6,873 bases of DNA from Bacteroidales bacterium UBA4621 (lineage in GTDB: Bacteria; Bacteroidota; Bacteroidia; Bacteroidales; Paludibacteraceae), in NCBI GenBank assembly GCA_002387325.1, contig DGIN01000098.1, positions 14,374-21,246 of the forward strand, written 5' to 3'. The notes beneath the pieces were generated by a model, which was not told the DNA's origin, did no database searches, and saw nothing but the letters and a program-made list of their open reading frames with translations. This document shows, piece after piece, positions 5,040 through 6,873 of this stretch (positions are counted from its first letter, which is position 1; each line of letters starts with the position of its first letter). Position numbers and translations under genes: made by a program.

Positions 5040-5978
5040 ATGAAATCGTTCCATTCTCTTTTTCTTGCTCTGTCGGCAGTAGCCGTGAGCATTACATCAT
5101 GCCAGGAACAGCCGTATATCAACAGTCCCGGCGGCAATGACAATAATCTTGAGTCTATTCCTACCGCTCCCATTCCCGATAACATTGACATTCCCGACAG
5201 TGCTATTACCGTAACGGAGGCGCGTACTATCTGTTCGCAGTTGGCAAGCGGCGCAAGCACTCCGAAGAAATACTATGTAAAAGGCTGGGTACAGAATGTA
5301 GCCTCCGGGCATGCCGATGCGGTATCCAATTACGGCAACGGCTTGTTTTATATGGCGGACATCAGCACGGGTACATCTACCCGCACTTTCTACGCCTACC
5401 AGGTTATGGGCAAAGACGGCAAACGTCTTCCCGCACCGGAGGCGGTCGCAGCGGGCGACTATGTGGTTATTTATGGTAACCTGACCAACTACAACGGTAC
5501 ATACGAAACTACAGGACGCGGTGCGGCGCAAATCTATTCCAGTACCAACGACATATTCAACGGCAAGATTGACACCACCCTCATTACTCCCGACCCCGAA
5601 GGGGCGGACGTGCCAGAAGGTACGCTTACCGTCTATCAGGCAAACGCTATTTGTGATACATTAGCAAACGGACAATCCACTCCTACCGAGGTGTATATCA
5701 AAGGATATGTGCGCAAGAACAGTACCGATAAGGCTACTATCGAAAAATATGGTAATGCCAACTTCACGATTGCACCTACTATTGACGATTCTTCCTATTC
5801 GACTTTCTATATTTATCAGGTGTATGGCAAAGACAAGAAGAAGTTTACCAGTCTCGACCAAGTAAAAGAAGGCGATTTTGTGGTAGTTTGCGGCAAGCTG
5901 ACCAATTACAACGGCACATACGAGACCGTAGGACGCGGTGCATCATATGTTTATTGGAGCAATAATCCAAATTGGTAA
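5040..5978 (+). CDS. Lipoprotein with two tandem OB-fold-like domains
   Basis: This is a 312-aa exported protein of unknown role. The N-terminus MKSFHSLFLALSAVAVSITSC is a lipoprotein signal peptide with the lipidated Cys at residue 21; QEQP follows, so the acidic surface-export signal of Bacteroidota is not obvious. A Pro/Asn-rich linker leads to two homologous units, at about 56-169 and 196-309. Each reads T-V-x-x-A...IC..LA.G.STP..YY(V/I)KG(W/Y)V near its start, has F-Y-x-YQV-GKD in the middle, and ends G(D)-VV-GLTNYNGTYET-GRGA. This looks like the OB-fold-like domain common in Bacteroidales lipoproteins, in which several strands precede a VVVYGKLTNYNG-type hairpin. No catalytic residues are evident. 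The start is the ATG at 5040; a TTG just before it is in frame but less likely. It has its own promoter, and no terminator separates it from the downstream barrel gene. Confidence 0.85.
   Translation: MKSFHSLFLALSAVAVSITSCQEQPYINSPGGNDNNLESIPTAPIPDNIDIPDSAITVTEARTICSQLASGASTPKKYYVKGWVQNVASGHADAVSNYGNGLFYMADISTGTSTRTFYAYQVMGKDGKRLPAPEAVAAGDYVVIYGNLTNYNGTYETTGRGAAQIYSSTNDIFNGKIDTTLITPDPEGADVPEGTLTVYQANAICDTLANGQSTPTEVYIKGYVRKNSTDKATIEKYGNANFTIAPTIDDSSYSTFYIYQVYGKDKKKFTSLDQVKEGDFVVVCGKLTNYNGTYETVGRGASYVYWSNNPNW
5481..5941 (+). repeat. Near-identical DNA repeat marking intragenic domain duplication
   Basis: The segments 5481-5524 and 5898-5941 are 417 bp (139 codons) apart and match closely at DNA level, encoding LTNYNGTYET-x-GRGA in both copies. 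The rest of the two domains has diverged much more. The listed interval spans from the first to the second copy. Confidence 0.85.
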
Positions 5979-6055
5979 TTTGAGAATTAAACTTATTACA
6001 ATCATTTATTTCGGACTAATAGACATTTATTTCATTCATTTCAATAATCAGTTTT

Positions 6056-6547
6056 ATGAAAAAGTACTTACTTGTTGCCTTGATGGCAATTGCGAGCGTT
6101 GCTTATGTCAACGCACAGCCCCGTGCAATCGGTGCAAACCTTGGTTACGGTATTGGTTTCTCTTATCAACATGGTTTTGGTGCGTCCAATATGTTGGATG
6201 TTGCCGTTGATATTCCGTTCTTCAATGGTGTCGGCGGTATCGTTACATATGATTGGATAGATCCTTTCAATGCACCTGTTCCGTGGAATAACAAGGGTGA
6301 GTGGCATTGGTATATGGGTGTAGGCGGCACTGCCGGAATGTATGGTTTCTATGGTGCCGACGGTATAGGGTGGTATGCCGGTGTAGCCGGTCATATCGGT
6401 ATAGAATATGATTTCTGGTTTCCATTCCAACTTTCATTGGATTGGCGCCCGAACATCGGCGTAACCAACTGGGGTTATGATAAAGTAGGATTTAATATCC
6501 TCGGTCTCTATAGCGGTATCAGTCTTGGTGTACGCTATAAATTCTAA
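6056..6547 (+). CDS. Small outer-membrane beta-barrel protein
   Basis: This 163-aa protein is predicted to be exported and folded into the outer membrane. MKKYLLVALMAIASVAYVNA is a classic signal peptide with cleavage expected before Gln21. The mature 143 residues are rich in Gly, Tyr, Trp and Phe and alternate polar with hydrophobic residues (for example GANLGYGIGFSYQHGF, MYGFYGADGIGWYAGVAG, NILGLYSGISLGVRYKF). The chain ends in Phe, a usual outer-membrane assembly signal. The size suits an eight-stranded barrel, but I do not recognise a specific family or ligand. It lies 77 nt after the lipoprotein stop with no clear promoter or terminator in the gap, so co-transcription is possible. A strong terminator follows it. 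Confidence 0.82.
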   Translation: MKKYLLVALMAIASVAYVNAQPRAIGANLGYGIGFSYQHGFGASNMLDVAVDIPFFNGVGGIVTYDWIDPFNAPVPWNNKGEWHWYMGVGGTAGMYGFYGADGIGWYAGVAGHIGIEYDFWFPFQLSLDWRPNIGVTNWGYDKVGFNILGLYSGISLGVRYKF

Positions 6548-6570
6548 CCGATTGACAGAACATTCTGAGG

Positions 6571-6595
6571 GTACCTGACAGATAAAAGCAGGTAC
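6571..6595 (+). other. Hairpin in the 3' UTR of the barrel gene
   Basis: A perfect 7-bp inverted repeat, GTACCTG/CAGGTAC (6571-6577 with 6589-6595), has an 11-nt loop and no following T-run. It lies just before the main terminator and may stabilise the 3' end of the transcript. Confidence 0.45.
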
Positions 6596-6600
6596 GATGT

Positions 6601-6638
6601 AACAAAAAGGGGCTGCTGTACGGCAGTCTCTTTTTGTT
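6601..6638 (+). terminator. Strong, probably bidirectional intrinsic terminator
   Basis: A 16-bp stem (6601-6616 with 6623-6638, loop TGTACG) contains two G-U pairs on the plus strand. The outer stem is A-run against T-run, so the T tract CTCTTTTTGTTGT follows the GC core on the plus strand and a mirror T tract serves the minus strand. It ends the barrel-protein transcript and could also stop minus-strand transcription entering from the right. Confidence 0.9.
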
Positions 6639-6739
6639 GTAACCGGTTGTTTATGAGACAGTTAGTATATCAGTTGAGCAGACCGGCAGAACGGGTGTAT
6701 CATAATTGCCTGAAATACAAGCAAAGACAGCCGAATCAC

Positions 6740-6771
6740 ATTGTACATTCAAATAATCGTTTGTATCTTTG
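6740..6771 (+). promoter_or_regulatory. Bacteroidota-type promoter near the right edge
   Basis: A -7 element TATCTTTG (6764-6771) and a -33 element ATTG (6740-6743) have a 20-bp spacer. The conserved TTG of the -33 box is present. The predicted start is near 6777. Its gene or RNA lies at or beyond the window edge. Confidence 0.7.
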
Positions 6772-6787
6772 CAAAAGATTTAACATC

Positions 6788-6857
6788 AAAGTGTGGAACA
6801 AGACCGATAATCACATAGCCGTAAGAGGCCGTTTCGTATGTTCCGTCCCCACACTTT
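6788..6857 (+). other. Stem-forming transcript start, unidentified leader or small RNA
   Basis: About 10 nt after the predicted transcript start, AAAGTGTGG (6788-6796) is perfectly complementary to CCACACTTT (6849-6857). Inside, GGAAC (6795-6799) can pair with GTTCC (6840-6844), leaving an asymmetric bulge on the 3' side. I do not recognise a known RNA family. The rest of the 326-base stretch from 6548 holds two hairpins and the promoter but no supported gene. An ATG at 6838 opens a 12-codon frame (MFRPHTFTSGNR) to the window end and could be a truncated CDS start. Confidence 0.35.
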
Positions 6858-6873
6858 TACATCCGGAAACAGG

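Noticed and set aside
5979..6055. Separate promoter for the outer-membrane barrel gene
   Set aside because: TAATTTG at 5975-5981 is one base short of the -7 consensus and lacks a -33 box at proper distance.
6653..6873. Plus-strand frame open from an ATG at 6653 to the window end (about 73 codons)
   Set aside because: It runs straight through a clear promoter motif at 6740-6771 and the paired stem arms, resembles no family I know, and a chance frame of this length is not rare.

Overview
The window looks like a core-chromosome segment from a member of the Bacteroidota, most likely Bacteroidales. Four putative promoters fit the Bacteroidota sigma consensus (TTTG, about 20 bp, TAnnTTTG). Nearly all genes lack a Shine-Dalgarno sequence and have A/T-rich start regions. 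The ribosomal proteins have Bacteroidota-like lengths, and the secreted products (a lipoprotein with a tandem domain and a small outer-membrane barrel) are typical of the phylum. I cannot name the genus from sequence alone.

Layout. Positions 36-4757 are all on the minus strand and fall into three blocks read right to left. (1) infC-rpmI-rplT (4757 to 3453) encodes initiation factor IF-3 and ribosomal proteins bL35 and bL20. It has a clear promoter at 4868-4899, a roughly 100-nt structured leader and a strong terminator at 3371-3417. (2) rpsF-rpsR-rplI-rpmE2 (3193 to 1814) encodes bS6, bS18, bL9 and type-B bL31. It has its own promoter at 3319-3350, a leader resembling an S6:S18 regulatory RNA, and a UUCG-capped terminator at 1773-1798. 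(3) A PnuC-like membrane transporter gene is followed 19 nt later by an RluA-family pseudouridine synthase gene (1743 to 36). From about 4936 the plus strand takes over: a promoter, a 312-aa lipoprotein with two copies of an OB-fold-like domain, a 163-aa outer-membrane beta-barrel protein, and a 16-bp bidirectional terminator. The last 230 bases hold no supported gene but do hold a promoter-like motif and a stem-forming sequence that runs towards the window edge.

How it fits together. Most of the window serves the ribosome: structural proteins, an initiation factor and a probable rRNA or tRNA modifier. The most interesting point is that infC appears to start at a rare ATA codon, 8 nt after a perfect GGAGG. 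It is the only strong Shine-Dalgarno I see in the window. The ribosome of this phylum normally hides its anti-SD, and two of the proteins reported to help hide it (bS6 and bS18) are encoded in the next operon. The infC leader can also be drawn as an H-type pseudoknot that competes with pairing to the Shine-Dalgarno. Together this suggests special translational control of IF-3. I see no phage, CRISPR, transposase, tRNA or rRNA in the window, and no wholly new multi-gene system.
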